Assembly (NCBI RefSeq): GCF_000220705.2 | Contig: NZ_CP023202.1 | Span: forward strand, 62,001 to 126,000 | DNA from: Streptomyces xinghaiensis S187 | Lineage (GTDB): Bacteria; Actinomycetota; Actinomycetes; Streptomycetales; Streptomycetaceae | Length of the DNA stretch: 64,000 nt | Direction of reading: 5' to 3' | In this document: positions 7,906 through 15,937 of the stretch, one piece after another | Numbering within the stretch: position 1 is the first letter of the stretch | How the letters are laid out: every line of letters starts with the position of its first letter | The notes under the pieces: model-generated | What the model was told of the DNA's origin: nothing | The model's database searches: none | The model's input: the letters and a program-made list of their open reading frames with translations, nothing else | Program-made: the position numbers and the translations under genes

Positions 7906-9048
7906 TCAGACCCGGGTCCCCCACGGCGTGCCCGAGGTCAGCCAGGCGGTGATCCGGCTGATGTCGGAGGAGGAGAGGATGCCGGCCAGCCCGCCGTCCT
8001 CCATGACGAGTGCCCGGCGGGCGGGGGCGGCCTGGAGAGCGGGCAGGAGCGGGGCGAGCGGGTCGCCCGGTGCGGCGGTGGGGATCTCCTCCAGGGGGAG
8101 CATCACCTCCGCGAGCCGGGTCGTGGCGCGTGCCGCGGCGGGTACCGCGCGGGCGTCGTGCAGCGTCACCAGGCCCGCCGGGGCCCCGTCGTCCCCGACC
8201 ACCGGGAACGCCGAGTGCCGGTAGCGGAACGCGGGGCTCTCCAGGAAGTCCTCGACGGTGGCGGAGGCCGGGGCGGTGACCGGGTCCGGGCTCATCGCCT
8301 CGCGGACCGACACCCCGGACAGCAGTTCCCGCAGCCGCGCCTGGCCGCCCTCGACCGTGGCCGCCGCGACCAGGAACCAGCCGATGAGCACCAGCCAGAC
8401 ACCGCCGAATCCGGCGCCCAGCAGCACCAGGTAGAGCCCGAGGGCCACCAGGCCCCAGCCGAGGACGCGCCCCGCCGCCGAGGCGACCACCGTGGCGCGC
8501 ACCGGGTCGCCGGTGCGCCGCCACACGGCCGCCCGCAGCAGTCTGCCCCCGTCCAGGGGTGCCGCCGGCAGGACGTTGAAGAGGGCCAGCAGGATGTTGA
8601 TGCCGGCGAGCCAGGCGACCGCCTCGGCGGCCAGCCCCGGTCCGGCGGTGGCGCGGATCAGCGCGGCCAGGCCCGCGAACACGGCGCCGAGCACCAGGCT
8701 GACGAGCGGGCCCGAGCCCGCGATGCGCAGCTCGGCCCGGGGGTCCGGGGCCTCGCTCCGGAGACGGGCGACCCCGCCGAGCAGCCAGAGCGTGATGCTG
8801 TCGGCGTCGACCCCGTGGCGGCGCGCCACGAGGGCGTGCGAGATCTCGTGGGCGAGGAGGGACAGCAGGAAGGCGGCGGCGGTGACCAGGCCCACGGCCC
8901 AGTACAGCCACCCCGGATCGCCGGGGTGTGCCTCCGGGAGGCGCCCCTCGGCCAGTCCCAGGGTGAGGAGGGCCAGGATGACCAGGACGCTCCAGTTCAC
9001 TCCGATGCGGATCCCGGCCAGCCGGCCCAGCGAGAAGGTCTGTCCCAC
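7906..9048 (-). CDS. Site-2 protease (M50) with C-terminal CBS domain pair
   Basis: The 380-residue protein is an intramembrane zinc metalloprotease. The zinc-binding HEISH lies in a hydrophobic helix near residue 67, and the second ligand motif NVLPAAPLDGGR near 160. About six membrane segments fill residues 15-230. Two CBS modules follow: VREAMSPDPVTAPASATVEDF with its partner, then LAEVMLPLEEIPTAAPGD; these usually bind adenosine nucleotides and gate activity. This S2P-CBS architecture (Rv2625c-like) is common in actinobacteria and its substrates are largely unknown. It is convergent with the iron-regulated gene and divergent from the kinase at 9358, with a 309-bp spacer between. Confidence 0.9.
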   Translation of the reverse strand: MGQTFSLGRLAGIRIGVNWSVLVILALLTLGLAEGRLPEAHPGDPGWLYWAVGLVTAAAFLLSLLAHEISHALVARRHGVDADSITLWLLGGVARLRSEAPDPRAELRIAGSGPLVSLVLGAVFAGLAALIRATAGPGLAAEAVAWLAGINILLALFNVLPAAPLDGGRLLRAAVWRRTGDPVRATVVASAAGRVLGWGLVALGLYLVLLGAGFGGVWLVLIGWFLVAAATVEGGQARLRELLSGVSVREAMSPDPVTAPASATVEDFLESPAFRYRHSAFPVVGDDGAPAGLVTLHDARAVPAAARATTRLAEVMLPLEEIPTAAPGDPLAPLLPALQAAPARRALVMEDGGLAGILSSSDISRITAWLTSGTPWGTRV

Positions 9049-9357
9049 GGCAGCGGCCTCCGTGCGCTCGGCGCGGTTCGCGGACGGCGCCTGGGTACCC
9101 GCCCTGCGCGGGCGGAACCCCCCTCCGCGGCGGCCGTGTCCGCCGGAAGGGTTCCGTTGCGGCCCGGAGCCGGCTCCGGGCCGCGCGGAGACCGGGAGCC
9201 CCGCACGGCCGGTGGCAGCTTTGTGGACATTCTGTTACGGATTCGGCGTTCTCCGAATCGCCGGAGGCTGTCATAGTCCCGGCAGGGGGACGCGACGCGC
9301 CGGTCCGGTACCGGGTGGCCGGTCCCCGAAGTCATCCATGACCGCAGGGGGGCGGCG
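9049..9357. other. Divergent promoter region between the M50 protease and the Ser/Thr kinase
   Basis: There is no convincing gene here. An inverted repeat GATTCGG...CCGAATC spans 9240-9259 with a six-base centre, and a CATAGT -10-like hexamer sits at 9272-9277, upstream of the kinase. The kinase ribosome site is the run of G residues just before ATG 9358. Confidence 0.5.
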
Positions 9358-11181
9358 ATGACCGGATCCGGCAGTTCCGACGCGACTCTTCCTCAGGGCC
9401 CCGGCCCGGAGTGGACGGTTCCCGGCTACACGCACATCCGCGAGCTCGGCTCGGGCGGCGGCGGGCGCGTGGTGGTCGCCGTCCACGACGCCACCGGGCA
9501 GCCGGTGGCCGTCAAATACCTCAACGAGGCCCTGGCCGCGGACGACGCGTTCCGGACCGCCTTCCGCACCGAGGCCCATCTGCTGGGCGGCCTGCGCTCC
9601 CCGCATGTGACGGGGCTCTACGAGTACGTCGAGGCGCCCGAGGGGGCGGCCATCGTCATGGAGCTCGTGGAGGGCGTGCCGCTGCGCGCGCTGATCCGGC
9701 AGGAGGGGCCCACCGGCCCGGAGGCCGCGCTGCTGGTCCTCAAGGGCTCGCTGCTCGGTCTGGCCGACGCCCACCGGGCCGGCGTGGTGCACCGCGACTA
9801 CAAGCCCGCCAACGTGCTGGTGACGGAGGAGGGCTCGTCGAAGCTCGTCGACTTCGGCATCGCCGGGCGCGGTGGCGACCGCCGCACCGGGGTCAGCGGC
9901 ACCCCGCCGTACATGGCCCCCGAGCAGTGGAACGGGGCCCCGGCCACCCCGGCGACGGACGTCTACGCGGCCACGGTGACGTTCTTCGAGTGCCTCACCG
10001 GTGAGAAGCCGTTCGCCGGGGAGAGCCTGATGGAGCTGGCGCTGCGGCACACCACGGACCCCGTCCCCGACGAGCGGGTGCCGCAGCCCGTGCGCGGGCT
10101 GGTGCGGCACGGCATGGCGAAGGCGCCGGAGGAGCGCCCGCGGGACGCGGCCGCCTTCCTCCGGGAGCTGGAGGAGGTGGCCGGGCGCGCCTACGGTCCC
10201 GGCTGGGAGGAGCGGGGCCGGGGCCGTCTCGCCTCCCTCGCGGCGCTGCTGCCGCTGCTCATCCCGCGGGCCGCGGAGGCGGAGGGCGGGATCGGCTTCA
10301 CCGACGCCGCCGTCACCACGCTGCCGGGTCAGCCGCCGGAGAGCGGCCCGCCTCCCGGCGGCGGTCCGCCGGACGGCGGCACCCCGTCCGGCGGAGGCGC
10401 GCCGGACACCCTGGTCCTCCCGCCGGGCAACGACCCGCTGGGAGGCGCCGGGCCGGTGGGGCGCGACCCGCGCGGGCGGCTCGCCACGGCGGGCGCGCTG
10501 GTCGTCGCGACCCTGGTGGTGCTCGGTTCCCTGCTGCCCGGCAGCTGGGCCGGGGAGAACGGGACCACGGCCACCGCCACAACGGCTCCCACCGTTCCCG
10601 GCACCACCGGCGGCCCGTCCGCCTCGCCCTCCGGCGGCTCCACCGCCTCCCCCTCCGGCCCGGCCACGCCGGGCGGTGGCGGGGGGAGCGCGTCTCCGGG
10701 GGCCACCACCGGCGGCGCCGGGGAGCCCTCCGGGAGCTGGTGGCCGTCCGCGCCGACCGGGCCGGGGTCCGGGTCCGCCACGGAAACGACGCCGCACACC
10801 GGCGCCCCCACGACCGGTGCCACCACCGGTGGCGGGACCGCCCCGCCCGGGCACTCGCAGCCGCCGCCGGCCACGGTGCGGGACGTGACGATCCGCACCG
10901 GCTGGTCGGGCGATACGCTCACCGGCCGGGTCACGGTGACCACCGACGGGGAGGGCCCGGTGGGCCTCTCCGCCCAGTGGTACGCGCAGGACTCCCAGGG
11001 CGCGCCGCGCCGCCCCTCCGGATCACCGGTGGCCTTCCGGATCAGCGAGGGCGGCGAGCCCTACACCGTCGCCAACCGGGAGGCCCGGCCGCTGGACTGC
11101 CGGTGGTACGTCCTGGAGGTGACCACCGTGTCCGGCACGGCCTTCAGGTCGGACCCGTGGTACGCGGACTGCCTGCGATGA
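9358..11181 (+). CDS. Transmembrane eukaryotic-type Ser/Thr protein kinase with extracellular beta-sandwich domain
   Basis: The protein has 607 residues. The kinase domain fills about 20-280: glycine loop GSGGGGRV, the ATP-binding Lys of VAVKYLN (about 52), catalytic loop HRDYKPANV (about 145; the common HRDLK has Tyr instead of Leu), DFG near 165 and GTPPYMAPEQW. A Gly/Pro-rich linker leads to one membrane helix near 375-395 (ALVVATLVVLGSLL). Outside the membrane there is a Thr/Ser/Pro/Gly-rich stalk and a C-terminal domain of about 105 residues starting ATVRDVTIRTGWSG, with two Cys residues (LDCRW and YADCLR) that could pair. The stop overlaps the start of the next gene (ATGA), so the two are coupled. 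Probable role: sensing an envelope signal and phosphorylating cytoplasmic targets. The ligand is unknown. Confidence 0.9.
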   Translation: MTGSGSSDATLPQGPGPEWTVPGYTHIRELGSGGGGRVVVAVHDATGQPVAVKYLNEALAADDAFRTAFRTEAHLLGGLRSPHVTGLYEYVEAPEGAAIVMELVEGVPLRALIRQEGPTGPEAALLVLKGSLLGLADAHRAGVVHRDYKPANVLVTEEGSSKLVDFGIAGRGGDRRTGVSGTPPYMAPEQWNGAPATPATDVYAATVTFFECLTGEKPFAGESLMELALRHTTDPVPDERVPQPVRGLVRHGMAKAPEERPRDAAAFLRELEEVAGRAYGPGWEERGRGRLASLAALLPLLIPRAAEAEGGIGFTDAAVTTLPGQPPESGPPPGGGPPDGGTPSGGGAPDTLVLPPGNDPLGGAGPVGRDPRGRLATAGALVVATLVVLGSLLPGSWAGENGTTATATTAPTVPGTTGGPSASPSGGSTASPSGPATPGGGGGSASPGATTGGAGEPSGSWWPSAPTGPGSGSATETTPHTGAPTTGATTGGGTAPPGHSQPPPATVRDVTIRTGWSGDTLTGRVTVTTDGEGPVGLSAQWYAQDSQGAPRRPSGSPVAFRISEGGEPYTVANREARPLDCRWYVLEVTTVSGTAFRSDPWYADCLR

Positions 11182-12218
11182 CCTCCGACGCCCAGGGGCC
11201 GGGGACGCCCGGAGACCCTCCGGGACGGCCCTCCCCGCCCGGCCCCGGGGAGGCGCGCGAGGCGGAGACCGTACGGCTGCCGGAGGGCGTCCCGCCGGGA
11301 GAGAGCCGCACGGGGCCCGGCACCGGGGGCTCCGCGCCGCCGGGCCCCGTGGCCGGGGACGACCTCGACCTCACCTACTCCGCCACCGTGCTCGACCATG
11401 CCTGGGGCTCCGTCGCTCCGGGCCCCGGGCCGGAGCCGGAACCCGGCGCAGACGGGGGCACGCTCCGGGAACGTGACCGGGAGCGGGACCGGAGCTCCGG
11501 GGAACGGACCCGGGTGCTGCCCCCGTCCGGGACCGGCGCCCTGCCCGGGCCGGGGGAAGGGGCCGGACGTGGCCCCGGCCCCGCGCACGGCACCTCCCTC
11601 CCCTCCGGCGGCGCCGGGGGCACGGGGGACGGCCGGTCCGTACCGCCGTACGCGTCCGACGGCGTCCTGCGCTTCGGCCCCGGAGTGCCCGCCCGGGCGC
11701 CGTGGTCCGACGGGAGTGCGCCGGCCGGCAGCGCGCCGCACCCGCGCACGCCGCGGCCCGGCAGCCCCCCGGCCGGCCCCTGGCACGGCGGGCCCGCCCC
11801 GCACCGGCCGCCGCCCGCCCGCCGGGGTCCGCGGTGGCCGCGCCGGTACGCCCCGGCGGGCCTGATCATGCTCTGCGTCGTGCTCTTCCTCGCCTGGGAC
11901 CGGAGCGGGCCGGAGTTCGCGGTGACCGGGGTGACCGTACGGGCGAGCGGCCCCGGCGGCTGCGGCACCACCGCGGACGTGGTGGCGCGGGTGCGCACCA
12001 ACGGGCAGCCGGGCACGATCCGTTACCGCTGGCTGCGCAGCGACGGCACGGAGTCCGGGCCGCTGGTGGAGCGGCTCGTCCGGGGGCAGCGGGAGGCGCG
12101 GCTCCGGCTGAAGTGGACGTTCCGCGGCGAGGGCACCGTACGGGCGGCCGCCGAACTGCGCATCACCTCGCCGGACCGCCGCACGGAGTCCGCCGCCTTC
12201 ACCTACCGCTGCGGCTGA
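11178..12218 (+). CDS. Single-span membrane protein, companion of the Ser/Thr kinase
   Basis: The protein has 346 residues; ATG 11178 overlaps the kinase stop by four bases. Residues 1-220 are a low-complexity cytoplasmic region rich in Gly, Pro, Glu and Arg. One membrane helix (about 225-243, GLIMLCVVLFLAW) leads to an extracellular domain of about 100 residues beginning FAVTGVTVRASGPGGCG and ending TYRCG. That domain resembles the kinase ectodomain in size, position and beta pattern: an initial V-x-V-x-x strand, a central Y-x-W strand and one possible disulfide. I do not recognise a named family. The coupling and the shared plan suggest a co-sensor or substrate of the kinase; the acidic/Thr-containing cytoplasmic part (TVRLPEG) could be phosphorylated. 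The pairing is seen; the role is inferred. Confidence 0.75.
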   Translation: MTSDAQGPGTPGDPPGRPSPPGPGEAREAETVRLPEGVPPGESRTGPGTGGSAPPGPVAGDDLDLTYSATVLDHAWGSVAPGPGPEPEPGADGGTLRERDRERDRSSGERTRVLPPSGTGALPGPGEGAGRGPGPAHGTSLPSGGAGGTGDGRSVPPYASDGVLRFGPGVPARAPWSDGSAPAGSAPHPRTPRPGSPPAGPWHGGPAPHRPPPARRGPRWPRRYAPAGLIMLCVVLFLAWDRSGPEFAVTGVTVRASGPGGCGTTADVVARVRTNGQPGTIRYRWLRSDGTESGPLVERLVRGQREARLRLKWTFRGEGTVRAAAELRITSPDRRTESAAFTYRCG

Positions 12219-12584
12219 CGGCCGGCGGGGCCACCGGCTCCACACAGCCGTACGCCGCCACCGGGAGACGCCGGGAACACCGGTACGAGGACGACGGGAA
12301 GGAGCCCTGGACGGCGAGTTCCGCCGCCGGGCTCATCACCGACGCGAGTTTCGCCGTGCGCACCCGCCCGCCGGACGAGCCCAGCGCGGAGGCGGGCCGG
12401 TGTCCGGACGGCCGCCGACGGGCGGCCCCGGCGGTGCCCCGAGTGAGCTGGAACATCCGGCGGACGGCCCCCGCACCCTGCGGTTCTCCGGGGCCGGTCC
12501 CGCGCCCTGCTCCGCGGGCTCCCCGCCGGCCGCGGCGGGCGCGGGCGGTGCGCCGCGGGCACCCGACGGGCGCGGCGGGGAGCG
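12219..12584. other. Gene-less stretch between the kinase companion and the lasso cluster
   Basis: These 366 bases separate two convergent transcription units. Open frames exist on both strands, but none has a ribosome site, recognisable domain or consistent codon bias. In particular I see no transporter remnant or isopeptidase for the lasso cluster. Confidence 0.5.
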
Positions 12585-13019
12585 TCATCCGGCGGCCCGC
12601 CGCCGCGGGGGGACGCTCAGCAGCCGGGTGAAGTAGCCGTCCGGCACTCCCTCGTCGACGGGACGGCCGTCCGCCTCCAGCCAGGCGTGTGCGGTGAACG
12701 GCGGGACCACGCGCACCCCCGTGCACCAGGTCGGCCACTCTCCCCGGATCCGGCACAGCAGCGCCGCCGCCAGCGAGCGGGGAAGGCAGCCCTGCGGGCC
12801 GGCGCAGAACAGGCTGACCGAGCACACCGCGTTCCGCGCCGCCAGGGTCCGCTCCGGGGAGGCCGGACGGGCCCCGCGACGTACGGCCTCCAGCAGCCGG
12901 CGGATCCGGCGGGGCCGCAGCCGGGCGAGGAGGTACGCCGGCGGCAGGACGGCGCGCGCGGCCAGCCGGTGGATCAGGGGCACGCCGGAGGGCCGGTCCA
13001 GGGCGGCGGGGGTACTCAC
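12585..13019 (-). CDS. Lasso peptide leader peptidase (B2 protein)
   Basis: The 144-residue protein is a transglutaminase-like cysteine protease that removes the leader from the lasso precursor. The catalytic Cys is in GPQGCLPRSLA (residue 78) and the His in TAHAWLEADG (residue 111), with the Asp shortly after; this CLPRS...HAW pattern is diagnostic of the transglut_core3 B2 proteins. An N-terminal helical region (1-60) precedes the catalytic core. It overlaps the B1 gene by four bases (start at 13019, B1 stop at 13016-13018), as is usual for split B1/B2 clusters in actinomycetes. It is the last gene of the A-C-B1-B2 operon. Confidence 0.92.
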   Translation of the reverse strand: MSTPAALDRPSGVPLIHRLAARAVLPPAYLLARLRPRRIRRLLEAVRRGARPASPERTLAARNAVCSVSLFCAGPQGCLPRSLAAALLCRIRGEWPTWCTGVRVVPPFTAHAWLEADGRPVDEGVPDGYFTRLLSVPPRRRAAG

Positions 13020-13273
13020 ACCGCCACCAGCCCGGAGTCGCGCAGCGTCTCGACCAGGGCGGCCACGTCGCGCGCGGCCTGTTCGCGTTCGATCTCGAAT
13101 TCGGCCACGAGCGCCTCCACGGCGTCCTTCTCCTCGGCGCCGCGCAGCAGGGCCTTCACCACCAGCGTGCCCGTGGGGTTGAGTTCCCAGTAGCGGCCGC
13201 TGCGCTGGTCCAGCAGGACGGTTCCGTAGTCGGTCTCGGCGGTGGACACATCGGCGGCGAACTGCAACGGCAT
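13016..13273 (-). CDS. Lasso peptide RiPP recognition element (B1, PqqD-like)
   Basis: The 85-residue protein is a stand-alone PqqD-type RRE. The central GTVLLDQRSGRYWELNPTG block (three beta strands with the conserved LD...G.Y..LN.tG pattern) and the following helical part with an acidic stretch are typical. It should bind the YxxPxL region of the precursor leader and present it to the B2 peptidase and the cyclase. It ends in a four-base overlap with B2. A 127-bp gap containing four 13-bp tandem repeats separates it from the cyclase gene, which is longer than usual in such clusters. Confidence 0.92.
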   Translation of the reverse strand: MPLQFAADVSTAETDYGTVLLDQRSGRYWELNPTGTLVVKALLRGAEEKDAVEALVAEFEIEREQAARDVAALVETLRDSGLVAV

Positions 13274-13320
13274 CTCTACCTGTTCCTTTCCCGCCCCGGC
13301 GCCGGGGCGCGGGGTGCGGA

Positions 13321-13372
13321 GTGGGCGTACGGGGTGGGCGTACGGGGTGGGCGTGCGGGGTGGGCGTGCGGG
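13321..13372. repeat. Four tandem 13-bp repeats inside the lasso operon
   Basis: The unit GTGGGCGTACGGG occurs four times in a row; the third and fourth copies read GTGGGCGTGCGGG. They fall between the cyclase stop (13401) and the B1 start (13273). The purpose is unknown; such simple repeats can expand and contract, and may affect readthrough between the two genes. Confidence 0.9.
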
Positions 13373-13400
13373 GTGCCGGCCGGCGGCTCGGGACGGCTGC

Positions 13401-15278
13401 TCAGGACGGCGCCGGCAGAGGGGGACCCGGTGCGGGGCCGGAAGCGGGTCCGGCGGCGGGTGCGAGGGTGCGCAGCCAGACCTCGCAGGCGATGGTCGAG
13501 TAGAGCATCGCCTCGCGCAGGCCGGGGGTGGCGGGCCGCCGCGCCAGCGCCCGGAGCCGGCCGGCGTCGACCAGGCCGCGCCGGGCCAGTTCGGAGTTCT
13601 CCCACAGCGCGTGGAGATCGGCCCGGTGCTCCCGCAGCCCGTTGGTGGCGTCCATCGAGGCGGTCGCCTTGGTGCGGCGGCTCAGGCAGACGTCCGGCAC
13701 GACGCCGCGCATGGCCGAGGTGAGGAGGGGTTTGTACGAGAACGGGGTGACCCGGTCCGCCGGCCGGACGGCGAGAGCCGCCTCGATCACCCGGTCGTCG
13801 AAGAAGGGGGAGGCCATGGGCAGTCCGGCGCGGGCGGCCATCCGGTCCCAGATCCGCAGGATCCGGGTGCAGTCGCGGATGAGGTGCAGATCGGTGTGCA
13901 TACCGCGGTCGGGCGCCAGCGGGACGGCGTTCTCCGCGGCCCGGCCGAGGGCCCGCCGGATCGCCTCGCCGGCGTCCGGGGTGACCCAGTCGAAGAGCCG
14001 GGGCGGTGTGCCCCAGCCCAGGGCGCCGCTGACGGTCGGCGCCGGGGGCGCGTGCAGCTCGCGCCCGGCGCCGGCGAGCCATTCCCCGTAGGGGCGGGAG
14101 TCCAGCAGGGCCCGGGCGGTGTCGCGCAGCGGCCAGTTCCACAGGGCACGGAAGCCGCGGAGCCTGCCGAGGGCCAGCAGCGGGTCCGTGCGCAGCAGCC
14201 GGTGGTAGTACGCCTCGGAGCACCAGGCGATGTGGTCGCCGCCGATGCCGGTGAGGTGCAGTTCGCTGCCCCGGTCCGCGAGTCCGGGGAGGTGGTGCAG
14301 GACCCGGGCGCGGTCCATCACCCCGATGGTGGGCTCGTCCATCGGGTCGTCGATGTCGAGCAGACCGGTGTAGACGAGGGGGGACGCGTCGGCGTCCCAG
14401 ACGACGTGGTCGAGGCCCGGCAGGTGCTCGGCGGCCTTCCGCGCCCAGTGCAGGTCGCTGTCGGCCGGGTCGCGGCCGGGCCAGGTGCTCGCGATGACGC
14501 GGGCGGGGGTGCGCGCGGCGAGGAAGGTGATGCTGGTGGAGTCGAGACCGCCGGAGAGGTCGCAGCTCACCGTGGCGGCGGAGCGGGTGCGGGCGTGTAC
14601 GGCGTCGTCCAGGGCCGCGCGCAGGTTCTCCGCGCCGGTTTCCCGGGAGTCGTCCGCCTCGGGCGGTGTCCACCAGCGTGCGGTCCGGCTCCCGCGGCCG
14701 CTCGGGGTGACGACGAGGGCGTCCTCGGGCGGTACCGACGTCACGCCCCGCCAGACGGAGGTCTCCGCCAGCGGGTGCGGGACGGGCCAGAGCAGGCGGA
14801 CGGCGAGTTCTTCCTCGTCCACCCCGGTCCCGGCGGCTTCGGCGAGGATGTCGGCGCGGTCGGCGGCGACGACCGTGCCGCCGACGGTGGCGTGGAAGAC
14901 GCGGCGCAGCCCGGAGGCGGTGCCCTGGATCCGCAGCCGGCCGTCCAGATCGGCCACGAGGTGGAAGCTGCCGGGGAGCCGGCGGGCCAGTTCGCCGGCC
15001 TCGGTCAGGTCGCGCATCCGCTCGGCGCAGCGCTGGAGTTCGGCCGCCCCGGCCGGGCAGCAGCCGAGGACGGCGATGCCCGACCGGCGGGCGCGTACGG
15101 CGGTGATCTCCCGGTCGTGCCACCGGCCGGCCAGCCAGGGCCGGCCGGAGGGGTAGGAGAGCACCCGGGAGCCGGGGGTGATGAGGGAGCGGGCCGCGGC
15201 GAGGGCCTCCGCACAGTCCGGAAAGACCGTGAAGTGGCCCTCGCCCGGGCCCGCGATCCCGGAGGATCGAGGTGTCAT
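13401..15278 (-). CDS. Lasso peptide macrolactam synthetase (cyclase C, asparagine-synthetase-like)
   Basis: The 625-residue protein resembles class B asparagine synthetase. The N-terminal 200 residues match the glutaminase-like half; the second half contains the ATP-pyrophosphatase loop SGGLDSTS near 242, which adenylates the Asp or Glu side chain of the core. Attack by the core N-terminus then makes the lasso isopeptide bond. Downstream it has the LHLTGIGGDHIAWCSEAYY block that is typical of lasso cyclases. The start at ATG 15278 is 20 bases after the precursor stop, so precursor and cyclase share one transcript. Length agrees with other C proteins (about 600 residues). Confidence 0.93.
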   Translation of the reverse strand: MTPRSSGIAGPGEGHFTVFPDCAEALAAARSLITPGSRVLSYPSGRPWLAGRWHDREITAVRARRSGIAVLGCCPAGAAELQRCAERMRDLTEAGELARRLPGSFHLVADLDGRLRIQGTASGLRRVFHATVGGTVVAADRADILAEAAGTGVDEEELAVRLLWPVPHPLAETSVWRGVTSVPPEDALVVTPSGRGSRTARWWTPPEADDSRETGAENLRAALDDAVHARTRSAATVSCDLSGGLDSTSITFLAARTPARVIASTWPGRDPADSDLHWARKAAEHLPGLDHVVWDADASPLVYTGLLDIDDPMDEPTIGVMDRARVLHHLPGLADRGSELHLTGIGGDHIAWCSEAYYHRLLRTDPLLALGRLRGFRALWNWPLRDTARALLDSRPYGEWLAGAGRELHAPPAPTVSGALGWGTPPRLFDWVTPDAGEAIRRALGRAAENAVPLAPDRGMHTDLHLIRDCTRILRIWDRMAARAGLPMASPFFDDRVIEAALAVRPADRVTPFSYKPLLTSAMRGVVPDVCLSRRTKATASMDATNGLREHRADLHALWENSELARRGLVDAGRLRALARRPATPGLREAMLYSTIACEVWLRTLAPAAGPASGPAPGPPLPAPS

Positions 15279-15298
15279 GGCTCAGGCGTCCGCGCGCC

Positions 15299-15409
15299 TC
15301 AGTTCTTGCTGAGGATCAGACGGTCGTTGCCGTGGCGCCCCAGCAGCCCCGTCTTCTCCCGGAACCCGCCCAGTTCGACCAGCACCGGCGCCTCGTAAGC
15401 CTTGCGCAT
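15299..15409 (-). CDS. Citrulassin-type lasso peptide precursor (A)
   Basis: The 36-residue peptide starts at ATG 15409, directly after a strong GGGAGGAA ribosome site. The leader (21 residues) contains YEAPVL, then a Gly three residues later and Thr at the penultimate leader position: the actinobacterial YxxPxLx3Gx5T pattern recognised by B1/B2. The predicted core is LLGRHGNDRLILSKN: Leu1 would be joined to Asp8, giving an eight-residue ring, with a seven-residue tail. As I recall, citrulassin A is LLGLAGNDRLVLSKN; this core differs at positions 4, 5 and 11 and keeps Asp8 and Arg9. In citrulassins Arg9 is converted to citrulline by a deiminase encoded elsewhere in the genome. No deiminase or ABC exporter is seen in this window. 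Confidence 0.95.
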   Translation of the reverse strand: MRKAYEAPVLVELGGFREKTGLLGRHGNDRLILSKN

Positions 15410-15937
15410 GCTTTCCTCCCTTCGCGGGGCGGCCCGTCCCCGCCGTCCGCCGGACGGCGCCGGCAGCGGAAAAGGGAACGATTCACCCCGCGCCCGCCGT
15501 CCCGGACCCCGGGTGGTGTCCGATGAGAACGGCCGGCTGCAGAGAGAATTGGCCATGCGGGACGGGCGGAACAAGGTCGTAGCGGAATACCGCGCTCCAA
15601 ACCCCCTGCCCGGGTGACGCACCGTCCGTCTGTTGTAGAAAACAGGACCCTACGGGCCGACCATAGGACTGCCGGACGAACGTATGGCCGGATGCGCACC
15701 GGCTCCCTCGCGGCACCGCTCCGGCGGTCCCGCGCGGTCGGCGGGCCGGCCTGTGCTGCCCGGCGCGGGGCCTGCCCGGCGCGGGGCTGCGGTCCTTTCC
15801 GCCGCCTTCAGCGCCGGACCGCGTTGCTCTCACCCCGCCGTGTCCTCCGCCTGCCGCGTTCCCGACTCGGTCCGCCCCGCCCCGGGTAGGCGTTCCGGAT
15901 GTCCCCGTCCCCCCCACCGCAGCGCCGAGGAGAAGCC
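15410..15937. other. Divergent regulatory region upstream of the lasso operon and DUF2243 gene
   Basis: No gene is supported in these 528 bases. For the lasso side, an inverted repeat CTGTT-n6-AACAG lies at 15630-15645, in an A/T-richer patch that could be an operator or promoter element about 220 bases before the precursor. The ribosome site GGGAGGAA lies immediately before 15409. The DUF2243 side holds a sigma-B-like promoter, listed separately. Confidence 0.5.
15864..15889 (+). promoter_or_regulatory. Possible sigma-B-like promoter of the DUF2243-CtaG pair
   Basis: GACT at 15864-15867, a 16-base spacer and GGGTAG at 15884-15889 fit the Streptomyces sigma-B pattern GNNT-N14-16-GGGTAY except for the last base. 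The start codon is about 50 bases downstream. Confidence 0.4.

Noticed and set aside
12203..12825. Minus-strand frames after the lasso B2 gene
   Set aside because: They overlap B2 or lie in the gap with no start signal; not a transporter or second RiPP.
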